A stretch of 64,000 nt of DNA from Streptomyces sp. MH60 (GCF_002939385.1 NZ_MULI01000017.1:1-64000); one strand, 5' to 3'; shown: positions 52,499 to 63,645, counted from the stretch's first letter. Made by a program: numbers and translations. Notes: generated by a model from the letters alone, not told the origin.

Positions 52499-53677
52499 GT
52501 GGATCAGACATCCGATCAGACACCCGCCCAGCGCAAGGCCCGGTCACCGCACGGGTCACTGTCACAGTTCCAGTCCCACCACGCCTCCCACGACCGGGAG
52601 ATCGAGAGCCTCGCCGAGTTCGACCGGGTCGTCTCGGCGCACGGCAGCCTCGCCCACCACCGCGTCCAGGCCGTCGACCTGACGGCCCGTACGGACGCCC
52701 TGCTCACCGCCGACCCCACGGGCGCCGTCTTCCTCGGCTGCCCGATGGACCCCCGCGCCGCCGCCCGGGTGCGAGCCGCCGGGGCGCTGGTCTTCCCGCC
52801 GATACCGGGCCTCCCCTTCGACCCCTACCGGGGGCAGGTCTACTCCCCCGACGAGTTGTACGCCGGCCTCGACGGTGGGTACGGGGCGACACCGGACGCC
52901 CTGGCCTACGACTGGTTCCAGCAGACCAAGGCCGACGGGGACGTCTTCGCCTCGATGCTGCGCGCCGTCCACGACGACGCCGTCTCGGACGCGCTGGACG
53001 AACTCGTCGCGGGCAGCCGGGTGGTGGGCGTCATGGGCGGCCACGCCATGGCCCGCGGCACCGCGGAGTACGCGGGCGCCGCACGCCTGGGCCGGGAGCT
53101 GGCCCGCGCCGGTCTCACGGTGGCCACGGGCGGCGGTCCGGGCGCGATGGAGGCGGCGAACCTCGGCGCGTACGCCGCCCCGTTCGACGACGGCATGCTG
53201 GACGACGCCCTGGTGCTGCTCGCCGGGGTCCCGTCGTTCACACCGTCGATCGCCGACTGGGCGCGATCCGCGTTCGAGGTGCGCGAGCGCTGGCCCGGGG
53301 GCGGCGCCTCGATCGGCATTCCGACCTGGTTCTACGGCCACGAGCCGCCCAACGCCTTCGCCGCGCACATCGCCAAGTACTTCGCCAACGCCACGCGCGA
53401 GGACGGTCTGCTGGCCCGCTCCACCGCGGGCGTGGTGTTCCTGCCGGGCGCGGCCGGCACCCTTCAGGAGATCTTCGACAACGCGACGCCGAACTACTAC
53501 GAGTCGCGCGGGGAGCCCACGCCGATGGTGCTCGTCGACCGGGATCACTGGACCCGGACGCTGCCGGCGTGGCCGCTGCTGCGGTCGCTCGCGAAGGGGC
53601 GGGCGATGGAGTCCCGCATCACGCTGGTCGACCGGATCGACGAGGCTCCCGATGCGCTGAAACGCGTCGGCGGTTAA
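52499..53677 (+). CDS. LOG/TIGR00730-like Rossmann-fold nucleotide-binding protein, long form
   Basis: A 392-aa protein. The C-terminal 230 residues have the LOG pattern: VGVMGGHAMARG, ATGGGPGAMEAAN (the nucleotide loop) and LPGAAGTLQEIFD in place of PGGxGTxxE. The family cleaves nucleoside monophosphates (cytokinin riboside phosphohydrolase). The first 160 or so residues form an additional domain with QSHHASHDREIESLAEFD, as seen in Streptomyces homologues. The G-to-A change in the PGG motif and the extra domain make the substrate uncertain. GTG start at 52499. Confidence 0.8.
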   Translation: MDQTSDQTPAQRKARSPHGSLSQFQSHHASHDREIESLAEFDRVVSAHGSLAHHRVQAVDLTARTDALLTADPTGAVFLGCPMDPRAAARVRAAGALVFPPIPGLPFDPYRGQVYSPDELYAGLDGGYGATPDALAYDWFQQTKADGDVFASMLRAVHDDAVSDALDELVAGSRVVGVMGGHAMARGTAEYAGAARLGRELARAGLTVATGGGPGAMEAANLGAYAAPFDDGMLDDALVLLAGVPSFTPSIADWARSAFEVRERWPGGGASIGIPTWFYGHEPPNAFAAHIAKYFANATREDGLLARSTAGVVFLPGAAGTLQEIFDNATPNYYESRGEPTPMVLVDRDHWTRTLPAWPLLRSLAKGRAMESRITLVDRIDEAPDALKRVGG

Positions 53678-53832
53678 TAAGACGGCAAAGTCAACGGCCG
53701 GGGCGGGCATATGCGTTGACACTTCTTACGCCCCGCTTATAAACCAGTGAGGCTCATGGGTGTGCTGATGCCGCGTCATCGAGCGTCGGCACCCTCTTCA
53801 CCCCCCGCATCCGCGCTCCCGTAAGGACAAAC

Positions 53833-54537
53833 GTGGCAGTCCTGTCCATAATCAGCCGCACGGCATCGCGCCGTAGCGTCCGCGCCCTCGGCGTCGTCGC
53901 CGCCTCCGCGGCCCTGGCGCTCAGCGCCTCAGGCAACGCCCTCGCCTGCAACATCGGCGAGTTCTCCGCCGAAGCCAAGTGCGACGGCGACAACGGTGTC
54001 ATCACGGTCACCGACGTGGACCCCGCCGGCATCCCGGCCACCGTCACCGTCTACCTCAAGGACGGCGACAAGCAGGTCGGCCAGCAGACGGTCAAGGGCT
54101 CCAAGGAGGGCACCACCGTCTCCTTCCCCGTGGACTGGCAGCCGAACACGGTCTACCGCATCCACGTGAAGGCCGACCGGTACGTCGACGAGGACATCCA
54201 GCCGGACGTCACCACCCCGTCGACCCCCTGCAAGACCGAGGACACGCCGTCCCCGACCCCGTCGGAGAGCTCCTCGACCCCGTCCGACGAGACGGAGTCC
54301 CCGGCGCCCGAGCCGTCCACGTCGGCCCCCGCGCCGTCGCAGTCGGAGAGCACCGCCCCGGCGGCCGTGCCGAACGACAACGCCCCGTCCCCGGCGGCCG
54401 GTGACTCCAACCTCGCCGAGACCGGTGCCAACTCCAACACCGGCATGATCGCCGGTATCGCGGCGGCCCTGGTCGTCGTCGGTGGCGGCGCCGTCTTCTT
54501 CGGCCTGCGCCGTCGCGGAGCGAACAGCGACAGCTGA
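53833..54537 (+). CDS. Sortase-anchored surface protein with LAETG motif
   Basis: A 234-aa cell-wall protein. A signal peptide ends near ALA/C. The head (about residues 35-135) contains three cysteines and a small beta domain. A Pro/Ser/Thr/Glu-rich spacer follows (about 140-190). The C-terminal sorting signal LAETG is followed by a hydrophobic helix and RRRG tail. Streptomyces class E sortases recognise LAxTG, so it should be covalently attached to peptidoglycan. AAGGA lies 5 bases before the GTG start. Function of the exposed head is unknown. Confidence 0.9.
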   Translation: MAVLSIISRTASRRSVRALGVVAASAALALSASGNALACNIGEFSAEAKCDGDNGVITVTDVDPAGIPATVTVYLKDGDKQVGQQTVKGSKEGTTVSFPVDWQPNTVYRIHVKADRYVDEDIQPDVTTPSTPCKTEDTPSPTPSESSSTPSDETESPAPEPSTSAPAPSQSESTAPAAVPNDNAPSPAAGDSNLAETGANSNTGMIAGIAAALVVVGGGAVFFGLRRRGANSDS

Positions 54538-54569
54538 CGCCCGCTGCCCCGCGCAGATGCGTGCACCGC

Positions 54570-54600
54570 GGTGGCCCGTCCCGGTCCGGGGCGGGCCACC
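54570..54600. terminator. Bidirectional terminator after the LAETG protein gene
   Basis: GGTGGCCCGTCCC pairs with its near-complement GGGGCGGGCCACC around a short loop, with one G-T pair. It is followed by TTT on the plus strand. The thiQ-like gene converges from the other side. Confidence 0.75.
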
Positions 54601-54656
54601 GTCGTTTCCGGCCGAACGTCGCCTTCTCCTCGCAGCGCGGCCCGCGGAGCGCCCGC

Positions 54657-55685
54657 TCAGCCGAGCACGACGACTTCCGCCGCGTCGAACTCCACCCCGA
54701 CCGCGGCCCCGACCTCCGGCGCCGCCCGCAGCGCGCAGGCCGCCTCCAGACGGGGCGCGTCCTCGGGCTGGAGGTGCACGGCGACGTGCGTGCCGCGGAA
54801 GGTGCGGGCGGTGACCGTGCAGCGCAGGCCCTGGTCGGCCGGGACGACCCGGACCCCGGCCGGCCGCACGAGCACCGTCCGCGTGCCCTGCGGTGCGTCC
54901 TCGGGGACCGGCACCTTGCCCCACGGGGTGTCCGCGGCCTGTCCGGCGACGGACGCCTCGGCCACGTTGTCGAAGCCGAGGAAGCGGGCCACGAACGCGT
55001 CCGCCGGCCTTTGCCACACCTCCAGCGGCGTCCCCGACTGGGCGATCCGCCCGTCCCGCATCACCACGACCCGGTCGGCGAGCGCGAACGCCTCACCCTG
55101 GTCGTGCGTCACGGCCAGCACCGTGGTGCCCAACCGCCCGAACAGCTCGCGCAGTTCGACCACGAGGCGTTCCCGCAGCGAGCGGTCCAGCTGGCCGAGC
55201 GGCTCGTCCAGCATCAGCAGCCGGGGGCGGGGCGCGAGGGCCCGGGCCAGCGCCACTCGCTGCTGCTCCCCGCCGGAGAGCGCGGCGACGGACCGGTGGG
55301 CGGCGCCCGGCAGTCCGACCAGCTCCAGCAACTCCCCCACGCGGGCCCGCTGCGCGGCCCGGGACGCGCCGCGCATCCGCGGCCCGAAGGCGATGTTTCC
55401 GGCCACGTCCCGCTGCGGGAACAGCTGGTGGTCCTGGAACATCAGCCCGACCTCGCGCCTGTGCGCGGGCACCCCGGACTGGTCCCGTCCGTCCAGCGTC
55501 ACCCGCCCGGCGTCCAGCGGCTGGAGCCCGGCGACCGCCCGCAGCAGCGTCGACTTGCCGCTGCCGCTGGGCCCGAGCACGCACACCACCTCGTGCTCGG
55601 CAACCCCCAGGTCGACGGCGTCGAGCACGGGCCGCCCGCCGAAGCGGACGGTTGCTCCTTCGAGGCTCAGCAGGCTGGGCGGCAT
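54657..55685 (-). CDS. thiQ: Thiamine ABC transporter ATPase ThiQ-like
   Basis: A 342-aa importer ATPase. Walker A is GPSGSGKST, the signature LSGGEQQR, Walker B LLMLDEP, and the H-loop VTHDQGEA. A TOBE-like C-terminal domain of about 110 residues follows. ATG at 55685 lies 2 bases after the permease stop. The operon is headed by a TPP riboswitch, which fixes the substrate as thiamine or a derivative. Confidence 0.92.
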   Translation of the reverse strand: MPPSLLSLEGATVRFGGRPVLDAVDLGVAEHEVVCVLGPSGSGKSTLLRAVAGLQPLDAGRVTLDGRDQSGVPAHRREVGLMFQDHQLFPQRDVAGNIAFGPRMRGASRAAQRARVGELLELVGLPGAAHRSVAALSGGEQQRVALARALAPRPRLLMLDEPLGQLDRSLRERLVVELRELFGRLGTTVLAVTHDQGEAFALADRVVVMRDGRIAQSGTPLEVWQRPADAFVARFLGFDNVAEASVAGQAADTPWGKVPVPEDAPQGTRTVLVRPAGVRVVPADQGLRCTVTARTFRGTHVAVHLQPEDAPRLEAACALRAAPEVGAAVGVEFDAAEVVVLG

Positions 55686-55687
55686 GT

Positions 55688-57361
55688 TCAGAACTCCCCG
55701 CTCCGGTCGGTCCGCAGCCGCTCCAGCACCACCAGGGCCACCGCGCACACCAGCATCAGAATCGTCGAAAGGGCCATCGCCTGGCCGTAGTTCATCTCCC
55801 CGGGCCGCCCCAGCAGCCGCGCCACGGCGACCGGCAGCGTCGGGTTGTCGGGCCGTGCGATGAACACGGTCGCGCCGAACTCCCCCAGCGACACCGCGAA
55901 CGCGAACCCGGCCGCGACCAGCAGCGCGCGCCGCACCATCGGCAGGTCCACCTCGCGCCAGACCCGCCACGGCGACGCACCCAGCACCGCGGCGGCCTCC
56001 CGCAGCCGTCCGTCCACCGCCCGCAGCACCGGCAGCATGGTCCGTACGACGAAGGGGACGCCCACCAGCGCCTGGGCGAGCGGCACCAGGATCCAGGAGG
56101 ACCTGAGGTCCAGCGGGGGTTCGTCGAGCGCGATCAGGAACCCGAACCCGACGGTCACGGCCGACACTCCGAGCGGCAGCATCAGCAGCGCGTCGAACCC
56201 GCGCACGAAGCGGCCCGCGTCGCGCCGGGTGAGCGCGGTCGCGGCCAGCGCGCCGATCACCACGGCGATGCCGGTGGCGGCGACGGCGTACTGGAGGGAG
56301 TTGCCGATCGCCTCGATCGGCGGGACGAGGAAGGCGCCGCCGTCCTCACGGGTCAGCGCCCGGTAGTAGCCGAAGCCGGGGGCGCCCAGCGACCGCTGCA
56401 CCAGTACCGCGAGCGGCAGCACCAGCAGGACAACGATGACGCCCAGGACCCCGGCGAGCAGCGCCCACTGCCCGGCTCCACGCGGCCGGCGCGCGGTCGT
56501 GGCCGCGTCCACCAGCCGTAGCGCCGTCTCGCGCCGCCGCACGGTCCAGGCGTGCACGGCGAGGACGGCGGCGACGGCCGCGAACTGGATCAGCGTCAGG
56601 ACGGCCGCCGTGGACAGGTCGAAGACCTGCGAGGTCTGCCGGTAGATCTCCACCTCCAGGGTGGAGAAGGTCGGCCCGCCGAGGATCTGGACGACGCCGA
56701 AGGAGGTGAAGGTGAACAGGAAGACCATCAGGGCGGCGGCGGCCACGGCGGGCGCGAGCGCGGGCAGCGTGACCTGCCGCCAGGCCCGCAGCCGCGAGGC
56801 GCCGAGCATCCGCGCGGCCTCCTCCTGCCGCGGGTCGAGCTGCGCCCAGAGGCCGCCGACGGTGCGGACGACGACGGCGTAGTTGAAGAAGACGTGCGCC
56901 AGCAGGATCGCCCACACCGTGGTGTCCAGGCGCACGCCCCACAGTTCGTCCAGCAGCCCGCCGCGCCCCACCAGCGCCAGGAACGCCGTACCGACGACGA
57001 CCGTCGGCAGCACGAAGGGCACGGTCACCGCGGCCCGCAGGAGTTGCTTGCCGGGGAAGTCGAAGCGGGCGAAGACGTACGCGCCGGGCAGCGCGATCAG
57101 CAGGGTGAGCGCGGTCGACGCCAGCGCCTGCCAGGTGGTGAACCACAGCACGTGCCGCACGTCGGACTGCGCGAGCACGTCCGCGATCCGCCCGAACCGC
57201 CAGGCCCCGTCGACCTCCAGGCCGCGCGCGACGATGGCGGCGACGGGGTAGGCGAAGAACACCGCGAAGAACGCGACGGGCACGGCCATCAGGCCGAGCC
57301 GAGCCGCGCTCCCGCGCACGGTCCGCGTCGGCTCCGCCGCCCGCTTGCCTTCTCGGCTCAC
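55688..57361 (-). CDS. thiP: Thiamine ABC transporter permease ThiP-like (fused two-domain)
   Basis: A 557-aa permease in which two half-units are fused. Two EAA coupling loops are visible, EEAARMLGASRLRAWRQVTLP and REAAAVLGASPWRVWREVDLP, each within a six-helix half, so it can form the channel alone. The best start is the GTG at 57361, which overlaps the ThiB stop by 4 bp (GTGA). An ATG 33 bases upstream is possible but would overlap by 37 bases. Confidence 0.92.
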   Translation of the reverse strand: MSREGKRAAEPTRTVRGSAARLGLMAVPVAFFAVFFAYPVAAIVARGLEVDGAWRFGRIADVLAQSDVRHVLWFTTWQALASTALTLLIALPGAYVFARFDFPGKQLLRAAVTVPFVLPTVVVGTAFLALVGRGGLLDELWGVRLDTTVWAILLAHVFFNYAVVVRTVGGLWAQLDPRQEEAARMLGASRLRAWRQVTLPALAPAVAAAALMVFLFTFTSFGVVQILGGPTFSTLEVEIYRQTSQVFDLSTAAVLTLIQFAAVAAVLAVHAWTVRRRETALRLVDAATTARRPRGAGQWALLAGVLGVIVVLLVLPLAVLVQRSLGAPGFGYYRALTREDGGAFLVPPIEAIGNSLQYAVAATGIAVVIGALAATALTRRDAGRFVRGFDALLMLPLGVSAVTVGFGFLIALDEPPLDLRSSWILVPLAQALVGVPFVVRTMLPVLRAVDGRLREAAAVLGASPWRVWREVDLPMVRRALLVAAGFAFAVSLGEFGATVFIARPDNPTLPVAVARLLGRPGEMNYGQAMALSTILMLVCAVALVVLERLRTDRSGEF

Positions 57362-58449
57362 TTCAGTACGAGCGAGGTCCACGACTTGACCCACTGGTCG
57401 CGGTGGTCGGCGATCTTCGCCGGGTCGAGGGTCTGCGGGTCCTTCGCCTGCGGCCCGAACTTCGAGAACACCTCGGGGACCTGCGCGCCCTCCCGCACCG
57501 GGTAGACGAACATGTTCAGCGGCATGTCCTCCTGGAAGGTCTTGCTCAGCAGGAAGTCGAGGAGCGCCTTGCCGCCCTCGGGGTTCTTCGCGTTGCTGAG
57601 CAGACCCGCGTACTCGACCTGCCGGAAGCAGGTGCCGTCGGCGACGCCGGTGGGGGCGGCGGCCGGCTGCGGGTCGGCGTAGACGACCTCGACGGGCGGG
57701 GAGGAGGCGTAGGACACGACGAGCGGACGGTCGCCCTTGGCCTTCTTGCCGCCGGCCGAGCCGGAGAACTCCTCGTTGTACGCCTGCTCCCAGCTGTCGA
57801 CGACCTTGACGCCGTTCGCCTTGAGCTTCTTCCAGTAGCCCTCCCAGCCGTCGTCGCCGTACTTGGCGGCGGTGCCGAGCAGGAAGCCGAGGCCCGGCGA
57901 GGAGCTGCCCGCGTTCTCGGTGACGAGGAGGTTCTTGTACGCGGGCTTGGCCAGGTCGTCGAAGGACTTGGGCGGGGTCAGCCGGTGCTGGTCGAAGTAC
58001 CCCTTGTCGTAGTTGACGCAGATGTCGCCGGTGTCGATCGGAGTGACCCGGTGCTGGTCCTGGTCGACGCGGTACTCCGGCCGGACCTTATCCGAGCCCT
58101 TGGCCTCGTACGGCTGGAACAGGCCGTTGTCGAGGGCGCGGGACAGCAGGGTGTTGTCGACGCCGAAGAAGACGTCGCCCTGCGGGTTGTCCTTGGTGAG
58201 GATGGCCTTGTTGACGGCCTGCCCCGCGTCGCCGTCCTCCAGGACCTTGACCTTGTAGCCCGACTTCTTCTCGAAGGCGGCGATGACGTCCTTGGACGCG
58301 GCCCACGAGTCGTGGCTGACCAGGGTCACGGTCTTGGAGCCGCCGGAACCGCTGCCGCCGGAGTCGTCGGACGACGATCCGCAGGCGGCGAGCGTGCCGA
58401 CCATGCCGAGTCCGACGGCCAGGACACTGACCTTCTTGGTGATGCTCAC
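57358..58449 (-). CDS. thiB: Thiamine-binding lipoprotein ThiB-like
   Basis: A 363-aa solute-binding protein with a lipobox LAAC and a Ser/Gly-rich tether. The fold-1 region includes TVTLVSHDSWAASKDVI and a trailing LPLNMFVYPV-type segment, as in thiamine and 2-aminoethylphosphonate binding proteins. GTG at 58449 has GGAGG 6 bases upstream. The upstream TPP riboswitch confirms thiamine. First gene of thiBPQ. Confidence 0.93.
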   Translation of the reverse strand: MSITKKVSVLAVGLGMVGTLAACGSSSDDSGGSGSGGSKTVTLVSHDSWAASKDVIAAFEKKSGYKVKVLEDGDAGQAVNKAILTKDNPQGDVFFGVDNTLLSRALDNGLFQPYEAKGSDKVRPEYRVDQDQHRVTPIDTGDICVNYDKGYFDQHRLTPPKSFDDLAKPAYKNLLVTENAGSSSPGLGFLLGTAAKYGDDGWEGYWKKLKANGVKVVDSWEQAYNEEFSGSAGGKKAKGDRPLVVSYASSPPVEVVYADPQPAAAPTGVADGTCFRQVEYAGLLSNAKNPEGGKALLDFLLSKTFQEDMPLNMFVYPVREGAQVPEVFSKFGPQAKDPQTLDPAKIADHRDQWVKSWTSLVLK

Positions 58450-58538
58450 TGAATTCCTCCTGGGTGACCAGGAGAAGACGCGGCCCCGCCCGGAACCCGT
58501 GACGAGGGTCCCGGGCAGGGCGCAACAGCTCGAGTGGT

Positions 58539-58629
58539 GACCGATCTCCCTACCCAGAATGACCTGGGCCAGGTTCGGAGGGTCTGCGGCCGGTGCCGCA
58601 CTCTCAGCGCTGTGGCGCTCCCCTGTCGG
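58539..58629 (-). promoter_or_regulatory. TPP (thiamine pyrophosphate) riboswitch
   Basis: On the minus strand the 90 bases before thiB contain all hallmark stretches of the THI element in order: CAGGGGAGC, GCTGAGAGTGCGG, CGCAGACCCTC, GAACCTG and TCATTCTGGGTAGGGAG. This is a strongly conserved RNA family; binding of TPP should turn thiBPQ off. The expression platform lies between 58450 and 58538. Confidence 0.97.
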
Positions 58630-58672
58630 AATATGAAGATGTGACTGTGCTGACGTACTTCCGCCGGTCAGG

Positions 58673-59779
58673 TTACCGCTCGCTCGCGGCGAGCTGACCA
58701 CACGCCCCGTCGATCTCCTGACCACGGGTGTCCCGGATCGTCACCGGCACACCGTGCGCCGCGATCGCCTCCACGAACGCCTTCTCGTCCTCGGGCCGGG
58801 ACGCGGTCCACTTGGAGCCGGGCGTGGGGTTGAGCGGAATGAGGTTGACGTGCACGGGCCTGCCCTTGAGCAGCCGCCCGAGCCGGTCGCCGCGCCACGC
58901 CTGGTCGTTGATGTCCCGGATCAGCGCGTACTCGATGGAGAGCCGGCGTCCGGACTTCGCCGCGTACTCGAACCCGGCGTCCAGCACCTCGCGCACCTTC
59001 CACCGCGTGTTGACGGGGACGAGGGTGTCGCGCAGCTCGTCGTCGGGGGCGTGCAGGGAGATGGCGAGGCGGCACTTGAAGCCCTCACCGGTGAAGCGGT
59101 GGATCGCGGGGACGAGACCGACCGTGGAGACGGTGATCCCGCGCTGGGAGAGTCCCAGCCCGTCGGGTTCGGGGTCGGTGAGCCGGCGGATGGCGCCCAC
59201 GACCCGGTTGTAGTTGGCGAGGGGCTCGCCCATGCCCATGAACACGATGTTGCTGAGCCGCGCGGGACCTCCGGGGACCTCGCCGTCCCTGAGCGCCCGC
59301 ATGCCGTCCACGATCTGGTGCACGATCTCGGCGGTCGACAGGTTCCGGTCCAGGCCGGCCTGGCCGGTGGCGCAGAACGGGCAGTTCATGCCGCAGCCCG
59401 CCTGCGAGCTGATGCACATGGTCACCCGGTCCGGGTAGCGCATGAGCACCGACTCGACGAGCGTCCCGTCGAACAGCTTCCACAGCGTCTTGCGCGTGGT
59501 CCCCTGGTCGGTGGAAAGGTGCCGCACGACCGTCATCAGCTCGGGCAGCAACGCCTCCCGCAGCCCCTCGCGCGAACCGGCGGGGATGTCGGTCCACTGC
59601 TCGGGGGCGTGCGCGTACCGCGCGAAGTAGTGCTGCGAGAGCTGCTTCGCGCGGAACGGCTTCTCACCGATCGCGGCGACAGCCTCCTTGCGCTCGGCAG
59701 GCGTGAGATCGGCAAGGTGCCGCGGCGGCTTCTTGACTCCGCGCGGCGCGACGAATGTGAGTTCTCCGGGCTTAGGCAT
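58673..59779 (-). CDS. rlmN: Dual-specificity RNA methyltransferase RlmN
   Basis: A radical-SAM enzyme of 368 aa that methylates C2 of A2503 in 23S rRNA and A37 in some tRNAs. The 4Fe-4S motif CxxxCxxC is in [23 protein letters not shown] is the SAM-binding GEP region, and the resting cysteine lies near the C-terminus in GACGQL. Length and start MPKPGELTF are typical. It is transcribed with cdsA and frr on the same strand. Confidence 0.96.
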   Translation of the reverse strand: MPKPGELTFVAPRGVKKPPRHLADLTPAERKEAVAAIGEKPFRAKQLSQHYFARYAHAPEQWTDIPAGSREGLREALLPELMTVVRHLSTDQGTTRKTLWKLFDGTLVESVLMRYPDRVTMCISSQAGCGMNCPFCATGQAGLDRNLSTAEIVHQIVDGMRALRDGEVPGGPARLSNIVFMGMGEPLANYNRVVGAIRRLTDPEPDGLGLSQRGITVSTVGLVPAIHRFTGEGFKCRLAISLHAPDDELRDTLVPVNTRWKVREVLDAGFEYAAKSGRRLSIEYALIRDINDQAWRGDRLGRLLKGRPVHVNLIPLNPTPGSKWTASRPEDEKAFVEAIAAHGVPVTIRDTRGQEIDGACGQLAASER

Positions 59780-59891
59780 GGCTGTACCAGTGTCGCAGAC
59801 ATACGGAGAAGGACCCGCCGCCCTGTGGACAACGGGTCCCCTTCCGAAGAACCAGCAGGTCAGACCCGTCCTGAAGGGGTCTTCGACCGGG

Positions 59892-61070
59892 TCAGCCCGA
59901 GCCGACGAAGATCACCAGCAGCAGCCACACCACCGGCGCCGTGGGCAGCAGCGAGTCCAGCCGGTCCATGATGCCGCCGTGGCCCGGCAGGAGGGTGCCC
60001 ATGTCCTTGATGCCGAGGTCCCGCTTGATCATGGACTCGCCGAGGTCGCCCAGCGTGGCGCTGACCGCGACCACGAGGCCGAGCAGCAGTCCCTGCCACC
60101 AGGTGCCGTCGTCGATCAGGAACTGCATGCACAGCGCGCCCGCCACCATCGCGAACGCCACCGCTCCCAGCAGCCCCTCGCGGGTCTTGCCGGGGCTGAT
60201 GCGCGGGGCGAGCTTCTTCCTGCCGAAGCGCCAGCCGACGGCGTAGGCCCCGGTGTCGCTGACGACCGTCAGTATCAGGAAGACCAGCACGCGCCAGGCG
60301 CCGTCGTCGGCCGCCAGCATCATGGCGACGAACGTGGCCAGGAACGGCACGTAGAACGCGGCGAACAGGCCCGCGGTGACGTCCTTGAGGTAACCCTCGG
60401 GCGGCTCCGTCATCCGCCAGACCAGGACCGCGAGTGCCGTGAGCGCCATGGCGACCCACGCTCCCTCGGCGCCGCGCGCGTAGCCGGCGACGACCATCGC
60501 GGCTCCGCCGATCGCGAGCGGCACCAGGGGCGCCTTGATGCCCTTGCGCTCCTCCAGCCGCTTGGTCAGCTCCCACAGGCCCACCACGACCGCGACCGCG
60601 ATGACGCCGACGAAGACCGCCTTGACGACGAACAGCGACGCGATGATCACCACGCCGAGCCCGACGCCGACCCCTATCGCGGCACCCAGGTCGCGCCCCG
60701 CGCTCTTCTTCTGCGGAGACGGCTGGGGCTGCGCCGGCTGCGGGGCGTCGGGCATGGGCTCCGGATTCCGCGGCACCGCCGCATACGGCTGCGCCGACGT
60801 GCTCGGGTCGCGATACGGCTCGTCGCGAACGGACTGGTCGTGGAACGGCTCGTCCCGGAACAAGGGACCGCTCAGCCGAGCGGTCCCCTGGTCGTCGTCC
60901 TGGTCTCCGCCGTGTTCGGGTACGTCGGGCACGATGGGCATGGGGCGAGTCTGCTGCGCGTAGTGCGCATCGTACGCGGGACCCGCCGGGCCGGCGCCCT
61001 GGACGGGTCCCTGGTCGGACGGCCCCCAGTACCCGGCTTGTGGCGGCGCTCCCCAGGAAGAGTCGTTCAT
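59892..61070 (-). CDS. cdsA: Phosphatidate cytidylyltransferase
   Basis: CdsA makes CDP-diacylglycerol from phosphatidic acid and CTP. A Pro/Gln/Asp-rich cytoplasmic head of about 130 residues, common in Streptomyces, precedes eight or so membrane helices. The catalytic signature is [14 protein letters not shown] near the C-terminus. ATG at 61070 overlaps the frr stop by one base (TGATG). 392 aa. Confidence 0.94.
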   Translation of the reverse strand: MNDSSWGAPPQAGYWGPSDQGPVQGAGPAGPAYDAHYAQQTRPMPIVPDVPEHGGDQDDDQGTARLSGPLFRDEPFHDQSVRDEPYRDPSTSAQPYAAVPRNPEPMPDAPQPAQPQPSPQKKSAGRDLGAAIGVGVGLGVVIIASLFVVKAVFVGVIAVAVVVGLWELTKRLEERKGIKAPLVPLAIGGAAMVVAGYARGAEGAWVAMALTALAVLVWRMTEPPEGYLKDVTAGLFAAFYVPFLATFVAMMLAADDGAWRVLVFLILTVVSDTGAYAVGWRFGRKKLAPRISPGKTREGLLGAVAFAMVAGALCMQFLIDDGTWWQGLLLGLVVAVSATLGDLGESMIKRDLGIKDMGTLLPGHGGIMDRLDSLLPTAPVVWLLLVIFVGSG

Positions 61071-61627
61071 CAGACCTCGAGCAGCTCCGCTTCCTTGTGC
61101 TTCAGGAGCTCGTCCACCTGCGCGACGTACTTGGCGGTGGTGTCGTCGAGCTCCTTCTCCGCACGGCGGCCCTCGTCCTCGCCGACCTCGCCGTCCTTGA
61201 CCATCTTGTCGATGGCGTCCTTGGCCTTGCGGCGCACGGAGCGGATCGAGACCTTGGCGTCCTCGCCCTTGGCCTTGGCCACCTTGATGTACTCCCGGCG
61301 GCGCTCCTCGGTCAGCTCGGGGAACACCACCCGGATGATGTTGCCGTCGTTGCTCGGGTTGACGCCCAGGTCCGAGTCGCGGATCGCCTGCTCGATGTTG
61401 CGCAGGGCCGTCTTGTCGAAGGGCGTCACCACGGCCATGCGCGGCTCGGGCACGGAGAACGAGGCCAGCTGGTTGATCGGCGTCGGCGCGCCGTAGTACT
61501 CCGCCACGATCTTGTTGAACATCGCCGGGTGCGCACGGCCGGTGCGGATCGCGGCGAAGTCCTCCTTGGCGACCACGACGGCCTTCTCCATCTTCTCCTC
61601 GGCCTCGAGGAGGGTCTCTTCGATCAC
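61070..61627 (-). CDS. frr: Ribosome recycling factor
   Basis: A 185-aa protein that splits post-termination ribosomes with EF-G. It has the two-domain RRF pattern: [18 protein letters not shown] near residue 30 and a helical C-terminus ([17 protein letters not shown]). The GTG at 61627 ([11 protein letters not shown]) is preferred over the adjacent GTG at 61630 because it gives better spacing to AGGAG. It sits 179 bases after pyrH. Confidence 0.95.
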   Translation of the reverse strand: MIEETLLEAEEKMEKAVVVAKEDFAAIRTGRAHPAMFNKIVAEYYGAPTPINQLASFSVPEPRMAVVTPFDKTALRNIEQAIRDSDLGVNPSNDGNIIRVVFPELTEERRREYIKVAKAKGEDAKVSIRSVRRKAKDAIDKMVKDGEVGEDEGRRAEKELDDTTAKYVAQVDELLKHKEAELLEV

Positions 61628-61806
61628 CACTTGCTCCTGCGTGTCTTGAGTAGGCCCGGCTGCGGTTCCCCTGCGGGCGGCGGCCGGCTGCGTCGCGTTC
61701 TTCCTGCACGGTTCCCGACCGGCGGGACATTGTCCATCCCCCGGCCCGGTCCCGTCCCGTCCGTCCCCCGGACAGGTGGCGTCCGCGGACGGGGGGTGTT
61801 CTCCGG

Positions 61807-62661
<855 letters not shown>

Positions 62662-62771
62662 TCAGATCTGCTGTCGTCCGCCGCCACGCGCGTGTACGCA
62701 ACGGCATACGCGAACGGCGCCGACGACTGCTGTCGACCCTACCGGGGTCGCACGTCCGTCGCGGTACGGAC

Positions 62772-63608
62772 TCAGATGCCGACCTTGATGCGCGAGAAGC
62801 GCTTCAGGCTGACACCGGCCTCTTCCAGCACCTTCTGGACGGACTTCTTGTTGTCCAGGGCGTAGGGCTGGCCGAGCAGGGTGGCGTCCTTGAAGAAGCC
62901 GTTGAGGCGACCCTCGACGATCTTCGGCAGGGCGGCCTCGGGCTTGCCCTCGGCGCGGGTGGTCTCCTCGGCGACGCGGCGCTCGGACTCGACGACCTCG
63001 GCCGGGACGTCCTCCTTGGAGAGGTACTTCGGCGCGAAGGCGGCGATGTGCTGGGCGACGCCCTTGGCGATCTCGGCGTTGGGCTTGTCCAGCTCGACGA
63101 GGACACCGATCTGCGGGGGCAGGTCGGGCATCGTGCGGTGCATGTACGCGGTCACGAAGCCGCCGGAGAACTGCGCGAAGCGGTCCAGGACGATCTTCTC
63201 GCCGAGGTTGGCGTTGGCCTCGTCCACGTACGCCTGGACGGTCTTGCCAGGCTCGATCTCGGAGGCGAGCAGGGCCTCGAGGTCGGCCGGGGCGGCCTTG
63301 GCGACGTGCTCGGCGATGGTCTTGGCGACGGTCTGGAACTTCTCGCCCTTGGCGACGAAGTCCGTCTCGCACTTCAGCTCGACGAGGACACCCGAGGTGT
63401 TGTCGTCGGCGATGATCGAGACGACGGCGCCGTTCTCGGCAGAGCGGCCCTCGCGCTTGGCGACGCCCTTCTGGCCCTTGATACGGAGCGCCTCGACGGC
63501 CTTCTCGACGTTGCCCTCGGCCTCGTCCAGCGCCTTCTTGCAGTCCATCATGCCGGCGCCGGTGAGCTCGCGGAGCTTCTTGACGTCGGCGGCGGTGTAG
63601 TTCGCCAT
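62772..63608 (-). CDS. tsf: Elongation factor Ts
   Basis: EF-Ts, 278 aa, exchanges GDP for GTP on EF-Tu. The N-terminal UBA-like signature KKLRELTGAGMMDCKKALDEA and the core TDFVAKGEKFQ are visible, with the dimerisation part at VELDKPNAEIAKGVAQHIAAFAP. ATG at 63608. It follows rpsB with a strong hairpin between. Confidence 0.97.
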   Translation of the reverse strand: MANYTAADVKKLRELTGAGMMDCKKALDEAEGNVEKAVEALRIKGQKGVAKREGRSAENGAVVSIIADDNTSGVLVELKCETDFVAKGEKFQTVAKTIAEHVAKAAPADLEALLASEIEPGKTVQAYVDEANANLGEKIVLDRFAQFSGGFVTAYMHRTMPDLPPQIGVLVELDKPNAEIAKGVAQHIAAFAPKYLSKEDVPAEVVESERRVAEETTRAEGKPEAALPKIVEGRLNGFFKDATLLGQPYALDNKKSVQKVLEEAGVSLKRFSRIKVGI

Positions 63609-63645
63609 GATTCCGGAATCTCTCTCGAAGTCTGAAGATCTACGG

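Noticed and set aside
62796..62805. GAAGCGCTTC inside tsf, resembling the LacI operator core
   Set aside because: Only the central ten bases match, it is inside a coding sequence for KRFSR, and it has no promoter. It is a chance match.
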